Notes under the pieces: generated by a model | Told to the model about the DNA's origin: nothing | The model's database searches: none | What the model saw: only the letters and a program-made list of their open reading frames with translations | Part shown: positions 43,595 through 53,609 of the stretch, in pieces | Numbering within the stretch: position 1 is the first letter of the stretch | Layout of the letters: every line of letters begins with the position of its first letter | Translations under genes and position numbers: made by a program | Assembly (NCBI RefSeq): GCF_950295315.1 | Contig: NC_080179.1 | Location: 65,685,126 to 65,749,125 of the forward strand | Length of the DNA stretch: 64,000 nucleotides | DNA from: Erinaceus europaeus | Lineage: Eukaryota; Chordata; Mammalia; Eulipotyphla; Erinaceidae | Direction of reading: 5' to 3'

Positions 43595-43860
43595 TGTTGT
43601 TTTATCTGGGCTGGCTTCACGGGCGGGCGGGTAACAGAGATGACCAGAGACACATGGCTGGGCTGAGAACGCAGTATAATCTTTATTCACGAACGGGCAA
43701 ATCACCACACCATGTGCTTTTCTCCATCATCCTCTCTCCACTGCTGCTGCTGGGACTCTGCCCTTCCTTAGCATAGGGGGTGGGGAGAAAGCGGGACGCG
43801 AAACTAGCAAGGGGCAAACCAATTCTTCCCAGAGGTCGGGGGGAAGGGAACATACCAACA
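43595..43860 (-). mobile_element. Solo LTR, same family as 25.0 kb, inserted in L1, with TSD
   Basis: 266-bp LTR on the minus strand, with TGTTGGTATG start (plus: 'cataccaaca', 43851-43860) and AACAACA end. Perfect 6-bp duplication 'acagca' at 43589-43594 and 43861-43866. AATAAA lies at 43687-43682 on minus. The U5 end, 'gttacccgcccgcccgtgaa', matches the 25.3-kb LTR; the copy is about 180 bp shorter, apparently in U3. No internal viral genes remain. Confidence 0.92.
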
Positions 43861-43866
43861 ACAGCA

Positions 43867-44293
43867 GAATTATTAACAATAGAAAAACTGTGGAAGAAGT
43901 CTAAAGGCCCATCAACAGATGACTGGCTAAAGAAGTTATGGGATATATGTCCATGGAATATGACTCTGCAATCAAAAAAGATGGTATTATATCCTTCGGG
44001 ACAGAATGGACAGAACTGGAGCTGACTGTGCTTAGCAAAATAAGTAAAGAGAAGAAAGACAACTACCAGATGTTTTCACTCACGTGTGGAATCTAGAGAT
44101 CTGATTTACATAAACTTACCAAAAACAAAAAAGAAGCAAGCAAACTGTAAGACTTGTGAGAACTATAGTGGTTATCTTTGGGAGGTTGAGGGATGGGTAT
44201 ACAGAGTTTTGTTGGTGGGTTTGCTATGGAAGTCTATATTGTAATATTATAATTGTGTAACAAACTATTAATAACAAAAATATTTTTAAAAGA
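43867..44293 (+). mobile_element. L1 3' region, right part with 3' UTR
   Basis: Resumes exactly after the LTR duplication ('gaattattaacaatagaaaa'), through 'gcccatcaacagatgactgg', 'ccagatgttttcactcacgt' and the 3' UTR 'ttgtgagaactatagtggtt' to an A-rich end. This 3' UTR differs from that at 22.1 kb, so it is another L1 subfamily. Confidence 0.93.
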
Positions 44294-44294
44294 A

Positions 44295-45200
44295 TTTAGA
44301 CAATGAATTACCTCATTGGTCCCCAGACGTTTGGCATAGTTCCAGAACACATAGCCCTGCCTACCCACCCTTCATGTGAACATTCCCCTCCAGATGTCTG
44401 GCTTCTAGTATGTTCTTTAGAGCTGTCCTGACTGACTTGATCACTGGTCACTTGTGGTGAGCAGAAAAAGAAAACCAGTGCTATTTTCTCAAAATGTTTT
44501 CCACTAAGAGGCAATTAACCTTACTAAGGAAGTGTGGACACTCACACATAGTGATGTACCGCTTTGATTTTGCCATTTCCCCCACAAAAGCCACAAACCC
44601 CAACTCTCCAGAGAATAAGTATTAACACTGCTTGAAAATAAAATTCAGAGTATCTCCATCTAACCAATAGTTTTTTTTTCTTCTTTTAAGAGTCTAGTTG
44701 GGGTGATTAAATATAGGCAACTGTAAATGGTAGACAACTTGTACTATATCATCTCAAGCAGTCCACTAAAGAACAAATAACACTATTAATCCTCTTTCAT
44801 TAACCTACTAACACATACTGTTCAAGTCATTTATTTTGACTCTGGGGAACTTCTAATAGGGTACGGAACAAGGGGATTTCAGGAAGAAGAAGTTGGAGTA
44901 ACAGAATCAAAGGGGGCATTGTAGGAAGCCTCCTGTCATACATGAAGAGATTGAACTATTTCTTAGCTGACTGGGAGGGCTCAATAATGTACCTAAGTGT
45001 AGTATCAGACTCAATTACTTCCAGATTTACCTACAAATCTTTACTTCTTCTTTGGTCACCTTATTATATTTTTCATGGGTATAAACTCAGTGTTTAGGCA
45101 ATTTTCAAACTCACTTGACTAAGACTATTGCTGTTCTACTTTTTCCACAACTAATTTAGAAGTCACTGAGATTTTTTGATTGCTTCCCTCCAAACACTTA
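44295..45200. other. Unique DNA
   Basis: No element recognised; the 68-residue minus frame at 44308-44514 has no visible domain or splice context. Confidence 0.45.
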
Positions 45201-45212
45201 TGTCTCTGCTTA

Positions 45213-45430
45213 GCCTGTCTCTCTCTCTCTTCTCCTCCTCCTCTCCTCCTCTTTCCTCCTCTCCTCCTCCCCTACTCTCCCCTCCCTCCTCCTCCCCCCT
45301 CCACGTCCCTCCTTCTCCCTCCTTCCTCCTCCTCCCCTTCTCCTCCCCTCCTCCCCCCCTCCTCTCCTCCTCTCTTCTCTTCTCTTCTCTTCTCTTCTCT
45401 TCTCTTCTCTTCTCTCTCTCTCTCTCTTCC
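45213..45430. repeat. Polypyrimidine tract (CTCCTC and TTCTC units)
   Basis: CT and CTCCTCC units pass into a regular TCTTC pentamer array (about 45373-45412) and then CT. The Ser/Pro/Leu open frames across it are composition artefacts. Confidence 0.96.
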
Positions 45431-45474
45431 CTTTTAAATGTGTAGGTATTTTATCTTCTGACCTAGAAAAGCCA

Positions 45475-45537
45475 TTTTACCTATATTGACTAGTAACCCA
45501 AGGTATAAAATTGACTAGTAACCCAAGGTATAAAATA
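45475..45537. repeat. Tandem duplication of a 27-bp unit
   Basis: 'ttgactagtaacccaaggta' with a short 'taaaa' linker occurs twice in succession. Confidence 0.9.
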
Positions 45538-45539
45538 AT

Positions 45540-45970
45540 CCCTCTGGTTTATAAGATTTGTATTCTTCTTAGTAATTTGCTTACTTTGATATGTAAAGAA
45601 GTATACCTTACTAAGGTAAATGGTAACAAAGATATATATATTAAAAGCCTCTCTTGATACTAGGCTATATCTAATTAAACTTTATCTTCTGTATTTCAGA
45701 GTCAGCTATATTTATGACCCTCTCAAATACATGGCAATTTTATTTTTTCCAAATCATACTTGCAAACTGTCTCATTATGTTTTTCAGTAACTTATTTTTA
45801 AGTTGCCCATGCATTTTAATTCTTTTAAAAATTATCCCTTTAAGGAAATAGTTACTTACAAGAGCATTGTTGTCATATGAGTATAATTTCTTATCTTCCC
45901 ACAATAGATGTCTTCACATCTCTCCCATCTAACATTAGTCAACCCCCTAACCTCCCAACCCCAGAGTCCT
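45540..45970. other. AT-rich unique DNA
   Basis: Nothing recognised. Confidence 0.5.
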
Positions 45971-45987
45971 TAAAGGTATAATTTTAC

Positions 45988-46195
45988 CCGGCTCCCCACC
46001 TGCAGGGGAGTCCCTTCATAGGTGGTGAAGCAGGTCTGCAGGTGTCTATCTTTCTCTCCTCCTCTCTGTCTTCCCCTCCTCTCTCCATTTCTCTCTGTCC
46101 TATCCAACAACAACAACAATAATAACTACAACAATAAAACAACAAGGGCAACAAAAGGGAATAAATAAATAAAATAAATATTTAAAAATTAAAAA
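45988..46195 (+). mobile_element. Hedgehog-type SINE, family A1, 5'-truncated, with TSD
   Basis: Begins at 'ggctccccacctgcagggga', runs through the CT segment to 'aacaagggcaacaaaaggga' and an A-rich tail. 'aaaggtat(at)aattt' lies on both sides (45973 and 46206), so the 5' truncation happened at insertion. Confidence 0.92.
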
Positions 46196-46209
46196 AATTA
46201 AAAAAAAAG

Positions 46210-46720
46210 GTATATAATTTCAGTAGTTTTATGGCAATTTTTAAAATCACAAATTATGAATTCTTATGGGTGTGCCCTCTTCATATATTTCTGCTTCATA
46301 TAACATACATGTTATAGGAAAATAAAAGAAGCAGTCATGGTAGGTGAGATAAACTAGAGAGATTCAAGAGTTAATGTTAGGCTTTGATTTACTGTCTGTC
46401 CCAACACTTGAGAATGAAAAAGATTGTGACTATTAGAAGAGAATTCAGTTTAGCCTATGGTTTCTGTATTATTATTATTGTTTTTACATGTATGAGGAAA
46501 AGGGCTGTACCCTATTTTTTTATATTCATAATATGGCACATAGTCCACAGTAGTATATAAGGGTAAAACATATTTTTGTAAATAAGTAGGCATAGAAGGC
46601 TATGTAAACCTGATTTCTACTCTCTAGTATCCTGGAAGTCACAGAAATAATGGAAACATTTTGACTCTGGATTTAAAATTAAGGTTTACCTATTTGGGTA
46701 CTCTCTTGTCAAAATCATTT
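46210..46720. other. AT-rich unique DNA
   Basis: Nothing recognised. Confidence 0.5.
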
Positions 46721-46725
46721 CTCAG

Positions 46726-47016
46726 GGACCAGGCAGTGGTGTACTGGACTAAATGAACATAGTACTAAGCACAAGGACCTGCACAAAGATGCTAGTTCGA
46801 GCTCCCAGCTCCTACCTGCAGAGGATCACTTTACACGTGGTGAAGTAGGTCTGCAGGTGTCTTTCTCTCTCCTTCTCTATATTTCTCTCCATTCCCTCTC
46901 ATTTTTTCATTGTCCTATCCAAAATATTGGAGGAAAAAAAATGGCAGCAGGAGCAGTGGGTTTGTAGTGCAGATACTGAGCCCCACCGATAACTCTGGAG
47001 GCAAAAAAAAAAAAAT
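46726..47016 (+). mobile_element. Hedgehog-type SINE, family A3
   Basis: 'gggaccaggcagtggtgtac' head, 'gctagttcgagctcccagct' B-box, and the A3 tail 'gcagcaggagcagtgggttt ... ataactctggaggcaaa'. Confidence 0.92.
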
Positions 47017-47139
47017 TCTCATGATAATAGAAAATATTATATTTCTGACTTTGATTTGCTTTCTACTATAGGTTTATATACACTTCTGTCTGGTCCTTAT
47101 GACCGAATAAACTCTAGTATTCTTAAAAACTCTCCCTAT

Positions 47140-47325
47140 TTTACCAAAAGTAAGGCTCTTGGGCAGGGTGAAGGTTCAGGGAGAGGAGCAGAATGCATGA
47201 TGGCAGAGGAGGACCTAGAGAGGGTTGAAAGTATGTTGACAACTGAGAAATGTTATACATGAGCAAACTACTCTCTTCTGCTGTTGACTGTAAACTGTTA
47301 ATCCCCCTTTATAAAGGGAAAAAAA
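47140..47325 (+). mobile_element. L1 3' UTR fragment
   Basis: 'tgcatgatggcagaggagga', 'gttatacatgagcaaactac', 'gttgactgtaaactgttaat' and 'ccccctttataaaggg' with A-rich end match the end of the L1s at 18.2 and 22.2 kb. Confidence 0.85.
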
Positions 47326-47489
47326 AGAAGAAACAAGACAATTAATGTTTATTTACTAGATAGATATTTTGATCTGATACTATCTTTTGTAAAAGAACAA
47401 ACATGGCCTGGGGGGGAGTTCCTCTATAATACACAAACTATCATTAACACCTCTTAGTACATATTACCATATTCCCTTAGATGTAGCTT

Positions 47490-47572
47490 TTTGAAAATAT
47501 TATTTTGTTATTTCAGATAGAGGCAGAGAAATTAAGAGATAAGGGGGGATAGAGAGGAACAGATATAATAAT
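47490..47572 (-). mobile_element. SINE tail fragment, antisense
   Basis: 'cagatagaggcagagaaatt' and 'agagataaggggggatagag' only. Confidence 0.55.
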
Positions 47573-47789
47573 CCTCAACATTATCTCTGAATTTATAAAA
47601 GTTAGATAACATAATTAAAAATTAATTAATGTAAATTTCAAAATATACAAATAATAAAAATTAAAACTTTTAAGGACATACATCATCATTTATGGATTAA
47701 TTGAAAGTTGATACCTAAAAACCAACACCTGAATTTCAGCAAGTATTTTATCAAAATATTGATAAAAGTTTTTTCATATATACTATTTT

Positions 47790-47945
47790 TTACAAATCTC
47801 CCTATTTGCAGATGACATGATAGTATACATAGAAAAACCTAAAGAATCCAGCAAGAAGCTTTTGGAAATCCTTAGGCAATACAGTAAGGTATCAGGCTAC
47901 AAAATTAACATTCAAAAATCAGTAGTTTTTTTTAACTATATATTT
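47790..47945 (+). mobile_element. L1 ORF2 reverse-transcriptase core fragment
   Basis: 'ctatttgcagatgacatgat' encodes the L1 reverse-transcriptase active site F-A-D-D; following words 'cagcaagaagcttttggaaa' and 'ggctacaaaattaacattca' are the usual downstream ORF2 sequence. About 155 bp, isolated. Confidence 0.92.
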
Positions 47946-48004
47946 TCAAGATCTTGAAATAGCTTAGAGTTCATATTCATCAAATAGTTTTTTAAGTCAG
48001 TTTC

Positions 48005-48105
48005 TTTATGTATGAGAGAGAGTGAGTGAGTGAGTGAAGAGGGAACTAGAACATCAATCTGGCATGTGCTATGCTATAGAGTAAACTCCAAATCTACTAT
48101 TTGAT
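48005..48105 (-). mobile_element. SINE family B-like fragment, antisense
   Basis: 'agggaactagaacatcaatc ... tggcatgtgctatgctatag' is the complement of the family B middle. 'gagtgagtgagtgagtg' marks a small GTGA expansion. Confidence 0.55.
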
Positions 48106-48170
48106 AGGTCACAGTTTTGACTAATGTTCCACTTCCTGGAATGTCCCAGCAGACCAGCAGATGTCTTTTT

Positions 48171-48519
48171 CTTTTTTTTTTTTTTTTTTTTTTTTTTGCC
48201 TCCATGGTTATCGCTGGGACTCAGTGCCTGCACTAGAATCCACTGCTGGAGGCCATTTTTCCCATTTTGTTGTCCTTGTTGTAGTTATTGTTATTATTGT
48301 CATAGCTATTGTTGTTGGATAGGACAGAGAGAAATGGAGAGGAGGGGGAGACAGCCAGGGGGAGAGAAAGATAGACACCTGCAGACCTGTTTCACCACTT
48401 GTGAAGAGATCCCCACCCCCCACAGGTGGGGAGCTGGGGGCTCGAACTGGGATCCTTATGCTGGCCCTTACACTTTGCTCCATGTGCACTTAACCTGCTG
48501 TGCTACCACCCAGCTCCCC
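48171..48519 (-). mobile_element. Hedgehog-type SINE, long form, antisense, with TSD
   Basis: Poly-T, 'gcctccatggttatcgctgg', 'gacctgtttcaccacttgtg', 'ggtggggagctgggggctcg', 'gctgtgctaccacccagctc'. 'agcagatgt' lies on both sides (48156 and 48521). Confidence 0.94.
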
Positions 48520-48619
48520 CAGCAGATGTTCTTAATCCATGATTAGATCATAGACATAAGCACTGGTTTGAGGGGACTGATGGTGACACACCAGCTTGAA
48601 TGTACACATTCAACAAATT

Positions 48620-49234
48620 AAGAATTGTGTTTATTTATTGGGGGTTAATGGTTTACAGCTGTAGAAACATGGGAATAATTACTCTCCTCTCTGTGCATCA
48701 TTCAGCATGCCCTCGAGGTTATCTCTGCCACCTCCCTCTCTCTCTACTTTCTCAGAGTCCTTTGCTGTGATGCAATACACCACAGGCAATCTAAGTTTTG
48801 CTTTGTGTTTTCCTTTTGTTCTTTTTCATTGAGTCTCATACATAAGTGCTATTGCTCTGTCATTTGGTATTTGCCCCTCTTTTTGGCTTATCTCACTTAG
48901 CATGATATCTTCAAGTTCTATCCAATATGAGGCAAAGGAAATGAATTTCATTTTTACCAACTGAATAGTATTCCACCACATTTTTATCTTTCACCTTTTT
49001 ATCCATTCATCTGCCCTTGGACATCTGGGTTGCTCCAAATTTTTGGCTACTATAAATTTGTGCTGCTATGAACTTAGGTATACACGGATATCTGGATATC
49101 TTCTCATAATTGTTTTTGTTTTTTTTGGATAAGTCCCCAGGAGAAAGATTGCTGAGTCAAAGATTAGGTCCATTTCTAATGTTGAGAAAGCTCCAAATTA
49201 TTTTTGCACAAGGATTGGACCAATTTACATTTCT
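48620..49234 (-). mobile_element. L1 3' end (3' UTR and ORF2 C-terminus), antisense, part 1
   Basis: The plus strand begins 'tttattgggggttaatggtt', the complement of the L1 3' terminus, then 'tttggcttatctcacttagc', 'tgaatagtattccaccacat', 'gacatctgggttgctccaaa' from the late ORF2. Interrupted at 49235 by a SINE. Confidence 0.93.
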
Positions 49235-49502
49235 TTTTTCTAATATTTATTTATTCCCTTTTGTTGCTCTTTTTGTTTTATTGTTGTAGTTATTATTGTT
49301 GAGATTGTTGGATAGGACAGAGAGAAATGGAGAGAGGAGGGGAAGACAGAGAGGGAGAAAAAAGATAAACACCTGCAGACCTGCTTCACCACTTGTAAAG
49401 TGAACCCCTGCAAGTGGGGAGCCAGGGGCTCGAACTGGGATCCTTACGTCCTTGTACTTTGCGCCACCTGAGCTTAACCCGCTGTGCTACTGCCTGACTC
49501 CC
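49235..49502 (-). mobile_element. Hedgehog-type SINE, family A1, antisense, inserted in L1, perfect TSD
   Basis: 'ttcccttttgttgctctttt' to 'gtgctactgcctgactcccc'. Perfect 15-bp duplication of L1 sequence 'ccaatttacatttct' at 49220-49234 and 49503-49517, so it is younger than the L1. Confidence 0.97.
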
Positions 49503-49850
49503 CCAATTTACATTTCTACCAACAGTGCAAAAGTCTCTCTTTTTTCCTCACATCTTCTCCAAAATTTTTTGTTTGTCTTTTCTGATGTATGGGATTCTCA
49601 CAGCTGTCTTTTTGGGTGAAGGTAGCAGTCTTCATGGTACAGAAGCTTTTCACTTAACTGTAGTTCCATTTGGATTACTTTTGTTTTCTTTGTTCTTAGA
49701 CTTGAGTCTTTTAAGATATTTCTGGAGCATAGAATGTGAAGTGTTCTGCCAATGTTTTCTTCAATGTATTTGACAGTTTCTGATCTAATTTCCAAAAATT
49801 TGTATGTATGATGATATACGCTGGTTCAAAACCCTTTATTTCAAGGGGCC
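49503..49850 (-). mobile_element. L1 ORF2 C-terminal region, antisense, part 2
   Basis: 'tctaccaacagtgcaaaagt', 'attctcacagctgtcttttt', 'ttgtttgtcttttctgatgt', continuing the L1 of 48.6 kb. The 82-residue plus frame here is antisense to ORF2 and is not a gene. Confidence 0.92.
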
Positions 49851-50075
49851 AGGTGGTAGAGCTCCTGGGTGAGCATTCATGTTACAGCGCTCAAGGACAG
49901 CGGTTTAACCCCGCCCCCGTCCCAACCTGCAAGGGGGAAAGCTTTGCAAGTGGTGAAGCAATTCTGCAGGTGTCTCTCTCTGTCTCTCTCCCTTCCTATC
50001 ATCCCTTTCCCTCTCAATTTCCAGCTGTCTCTATCCAGTAAAGAAATAAAGATTTTAAAAAAGAAACCTTTAAAA
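49851..50075 (+). mobile_element. Hedgehog-type SINE, family A2, inserted in L1, with TSD
   Basis: 'ggggccaggtggtagagctc' head, B-box region 'gcggtttaaccccgcccc', 'gaaagctttgcaagtggtga', 'agctgtctctatccagtaaa' tail. 'cctttatttcaa' flanks it (49836 and 50083). Confidence 0.94.
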
Positions 50076-50084
50076 ACATCCTTT

Positions 50085-50270
50085 ATTTCAACATTTCAAG
50101 CCAGTTTTCCCGACACCACTCGTGGAAGTGATTCTCCTTTCTCCATTTAATGTTTTGGGACTCCTTATCAAAAATAAGCTATCCTTAGATTTGAAGACTT
50201 ACTTCTGGGCTCTCAATTGTTTTCCACTGTGTTTCTTTTGGTTCCAGTATCAGCTATTTTGACCACTCTA
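50085..50270 (-). mobile_element. L1 ORF2 region, antisense, part 3 (5' limit of this copy)
   Basis: 'cgacaccactcgtggaagtg', 'gggactccttatcaaaaata', 'acttctgggctctcaattgt' parallel 20085-20220 in the other antisense L1. The match fades by about 50270, so this L1 is 5'-truncated. Confidence 0.88.
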
Positions 50271-50445
50271 CATTGCTAAGATTAAGAAAGAGAAATCAGG
50301 AGGAGAAGAATTAGAGGAATATAAGTATTAGGGACTGGGAGAAATGGAAGAGGTATAAGGAAAGAGTAAACCTAATTGTTGTAGCTATTTTTACATAAAT
50401 AGTAAAATGGGTGATATTGATTCCTATCAATAAAAATGTGTATAG

Positions 50446-50592
50446 GGTGGGAGCATGGTGGCGTAATGGACAAAGTGCTGGATCATCAAGCATGAGGTCC
50501 CAAACGTGATTCCCATAGTATATTTACCAGAATCATACCTGGTTCTCTTTCTCTTTCTTCTCCTATCTCTCTCATTTATAAATAATATTTTT
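50446..50592 (+). mobile_element. Hedgehog-type SINE, family B
   Basis: 'ggtgggagcatggtggcgta' head, 'catcaagcatgaggtcccaa', 'acctggttctctttctcttt' and 'ttataaataata' tail. Confidence 0.85.
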
Positions 50593-50619
50593 TTTAATTT
50601 TTTAATCCTTTAAATATTA

Positions 50620-50822
50620 TATTGATAATATTTATTGCATAGAAACAGAGAGATCAAAAGGGAAGAGGGGGATATGGAAAGAGACTGGGAGACATCTGTA
50701 GCACAGTTTCACCACTTCAGAAGTTTCCTCCTGTAGATGGGAAACAGAGGCCTGAACCTTGGTCTGTGACATGTACCACTGTGACATGTGCATTCAACCA
50801 CGTGCACCACCACCTGGCTCCA
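50620..50822 (-). mobile_element. Hedgehog-type SINE, family A2, antisense
   Basis: 'gcatagaaacagagagatca', 'cagtttcaccacttcagaag', 'gtgcaccaccacctggctcc'. Confidence 0.9.
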
Positions 50823-51030
50823 ATAATTAATTTTTCTGAAAAAAAATATGCGTAGAAGCAATTTATAATTTTTTTTCTTCCTGTGATTAGCTAGATCGTG
50901 TCCTGCTTATCTTAATTGCTCTCTTGGCTCCTACTGGATATTTTGCTGTATTTTATGCTCTTTTTTTTTTTTTTTTTTTTACATTATATACCTTCTCTGC
51001 TAAACAGTTCAGTCAATGAAAACAGAAACT

Positions 51031-51359
51031 AGGGAGCTGAGCGGTAACGCAGCGGGTTAAGCACACATGGCGCAAAACGAAAGGGCTGGTGTAAGGATCC
51101 CTGTTCAAGCCCCTGGCTCCCCAATTGCAGGGGGTCGCTTCACAAGCGGTGAAGCAGGCCTGCAGATGTCTATCTTTCTCTCCACCTCTCTGTCTTCCTA
51201 TCCTCTCTCGATTTCTCTGTGTCCTATCCAGCAACAATAATAACAACTACAAGAACTGTAGCAACAAAGGCAATAAAATGGGGAAAATGGCCTCCAGGAG
51301 CAGTGAATTCATAGTGCAGGCACCAAGCCCCAGTCAAACACTGGAGGCAAAAGAAAAAA
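51031..51359 (+). mobile_element. Hedgehog-type SINE, family A1/A3 hybrid form, complete, with perfect TSD
   Basis: 'agggagctgagcggtaacgc' head, A1 body and CT segment, then the A3-type tail 'ggcctccaggagcagtgaat ... cactggaggcaaaag'. Perfect 13-bp duplication 'gaaaacagaaact' at 51018-51030 and 51360-51372. Confidence 0.96.
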
Positions 51360-51372
51360 GAAAACAGAAACT

Positions 51373-51540
51373 GCATTTATCTTATCACTGTATCCCTAAC
51401 ATCTTACATTTGCATTTCAATTGCACCCTAGTTTCTCAAAATTATTTGTTATGTACTGCATTCAGTGCATTGAGAGCTGCTATATTTCACAATTCTAAGA
51501 AAAACTATTTACATTTTACTCTGTCATTCTGTGTATTCTA
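51373..51540. other. Unique DNA
   Basis: Nothing recognised. Confidence 0.4.
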
Positions 51541-51660
51541 TATTCTACTTAAAATATCAGTGGTGAGTGGAGTCAGTAAGGAGGTGAGGAAAAACCATCA
51601 GATGATTTCACTCATTTGTGGGGTCCAGAGAAGAAAGACATGTGAGCTTGTATTTTTTTT
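51541..51660 (+). mobile_element. L1-type 3' end preceding a retroelement 3' module
   Basis: 'accatcagatgatttcactc' and 'gtggggtccagagaagaaag' match the ORF2 terminus at 44.07-44.10 kb. The element continues beyond the inserted SINE at 51939. Confidence 0.7.
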
Positions 51661-51918
51661 TGTTTTTTTTGTTTTTTGTTTTCTTTTTATTGTTGTAGTT
51701 ATTATTATTGTTGTTGTCGTTGTTGGATAGGACAGAGAGAAATGGAGAGAGGAGGGGCAGACAGAGAGGAGGAGAGAAAGACACCTGCAGACCTGCTTCA
51801 CCGCCTGTGAAGCGACTCCCCTGCAGGTGGGGAGCCGGGGTTCGAACCGGGATCCTTATGCTGGTCCTTGTGCTTTGCGCCACCTGCGCTTAACCCGCTG
51901 CGCTACAGCCCGACTCCC
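51661..51918 (-). mobile_element. Hedgehog-type SINE, family A1, antisense, near-consensus, with long TSD
   Basis: One of the best-preserved copies: 'ggtggggagccggggttcga', 'gcgccacctgcgcttaaccc', 'gctgcgctacagcccgactc'. The duplication 'gtgagcttgta' plus T-run (51642-51660, 51919-51938) is perfect, so this is a recent insertion. Confidence 0.97.
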
Positions 51919-51938
51919 GTGAGCTTGTATTTTTTTTT

Positions 51939-52375
51939 TAAATATTTTTAAAAGTTTATTTTTTTAAAGTTGATAGTCAAACTGTTTCTAACATTCTGTG
52001 AGAACTATGGTGATGGTGATATGGGTGTGTGGTGTAAAACTTCTACCCTGATGACTTCACCAAAGTGTCCTGCAACCTCACCTCCCCAGAGCCCTATCCC
52101 ATCAGGGAAAGAGAAACAGGCTGAATGTACATATTGACCTGCCAATGTCTACATTCAGCGGAGAAGCAATTACAGAAGCAAACCTTCCATCTTCTGCACC
52201 CAATAAAGAATTTTGGTTCATACTCCCAGAGGGATAAAGAATAGGGAGCTCTTCAATGGAGGGGGCAGGATATGGAACTCTAGTGGTGGGGATTGTATGG
52301 AATTGTACCTCTATTATCTTACAATCAATAATTATTAAATCATTAATAATAAAAACAAATAAATGTGTCTACCCT
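51939..52375 (+). mobile_element. Retroelement 3' module, linked to an L1-type ORF2 end
   Basis: 'tctaacattctgtgagaact', 'acctcacctccccagagccc', 'gagaagcaattacagaagca', 'ccatcttctgcacccaataa', 'catactcccagagggataaa', 'gattgtatggaattgtacct' and an AATAAAA-rich 3' end. Together with 51541-51660 this suggests the module is the 3' UTR of an L1 subfamily. Confidence 0.75.
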
Positions 52376-52598
52376 TATAATATTATAAATAGTTATCACA
52401 AGTACATTTTTAAATGAACTACCAGTGGTGACCCCCTCGAGTGTCCCAAAATATTATTCTGATATACTCTATGCAGAAATTCTCATTATTCCTCAGTAGA
52501 GACTTGTGAAATACATAGCAGTATTGTCTTTCACCAGAGGGAAAAAAAACTTCTTATAGTAGTTTATTATTGGAAACATCTCTCCCTTATTTATTTTT

Positions 52599-52785
52599 AA
52601 TTATCTTTATTTATTTGTTGGATAGAAACAGCCAGAAATTGAGAGGGAAGGAAAGAAACAGAGAGACACCTGCAGCCCTGCCTCAACACTTGTGAAGCTT
52701 TCCCCTGCAGGTGGAGACTGGGGGCTTGAACCTGGGTCCTTGCGCCCTGTAACATGTGCCTTAACCAGGTGCGCCACCACCTGCT
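52599..52785 (-). mobile_element. Hedgehog-type SINE, family A2, antisense, perfect TSD
   Basis: 'gttggatagaaacagccaga' to 'aggtgcgccaccacctgct'; 16-bp duplication 'tcccttatttattttt' at 52583-52598 and 52786-52801. Confidence 0.96.
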
Positions 52786-52981
52786 TCCCTTATTTATTTT
52801 TTTATAATCAAGCAATTTTGATAACCACTAGATTTCCAGATGTCTCTCCAAACTAGTTCTCAAAAAAAGTATTCCAAGTTGTCCAATTTGTTGAGGAAAG
52901 AAAGTAGAGGAGAGAAATAGAAACATCAAAACAACAAAACAATTGTATCCTCTACAAATATATTTGAAAAGTGAGTTGTGG

Positions 52982-53291
52982 GGGCTGGCAAGTGGTGTAC
53001 TCATTGAACACACGTTACGGTGCTTAATGACCCCTTTGGAGCCTGAGCTCCCCACCTGCTTGGAGGGAGCTTCACAAACTGTCAAACTGTCTCTAACACT
53101 TTGTGAGAATTATGGTGCTAGTGATATGGGTGTGTGGTGTAAAACGTCTATGACTTCACCAAAGTGTCCTGGAACCTCACCTCCCCAAAGCCCTATCCCA
53201 TCAGGGAAAGAGGAACAGGCTGGGAGTATATCCTGGCCTGCATAGGTCCTCAGGTGTCCTTTTTTCTCTCTCTACCCTCCCTTCTCAGTGT
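52982..53291 (+). mobile_element. Chimeric SINE with embedded retroelement 3' module
   Basis: The SINE head and body ('ggggctggcaagtggtgtac' to 'ggagggagcttcacaa', 52982-53078) stop where 'gtggtgaagcaggtctg' should follow. Then about 165 bp of the module (53080-53245: 'caaactgtctctaacacttt' to 'ggctgggagtatatcctgg') intervenes, and the SINE resumes with 'ctcaggtgtcctttttt', its CT segment, and 'ttgtcctatcaaacaaaa'. The module has no A-tail and no flanking duplication is visible. Confidence 0.7.
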
Positions 53292-53337
53292 TTCTTTGTC
53301 CTATCAAACAAAATTCTGATGACAACTAAAATTAAAT

Positions 53338-53530
53338 TAGCGGTAAAGCAAGTCTGCAGATCTATATCTTCCTGTCTCCCTCTCTCCCTCTCTATTTCTC
53401 CCTCTACTCTGAATTTCTCTCTCTCCTGTCGATAAAATGAAAAAAAAAAAAAAAAATCATGGCTGCCCAGAGCAGTGGATTCATAATACCAGCATCTAGC
53501 TCTAGTGACTAGAGGTAAACAAACAAACAA
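53338..53530 (+). mobile_element. Hedgehog-type SINE, family A3, 5'-truncated
   Basis: 'gcggtaaagcaagtctgcag', CT segment, A16, then 'ccagagcagtggattcataa' and 'tgactagaggtaaacaaac'. Confidence 0.88.
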
Positions 53531-53563
53531 AAAATACTAGATGCAGTGTCTGTGTATATGTAT

Positions 53564-53568
53564 GTGTA

Positions 53569-53605
<37 letters not shown>
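53564..53605. repeat. (GT)n microsatellite
   Basis: Preceded by imperfect GTAT units. Confidence 0.95.
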
Positions 53606-53607
<2 letters not shown>

Positions 53608-53609
53608 AG

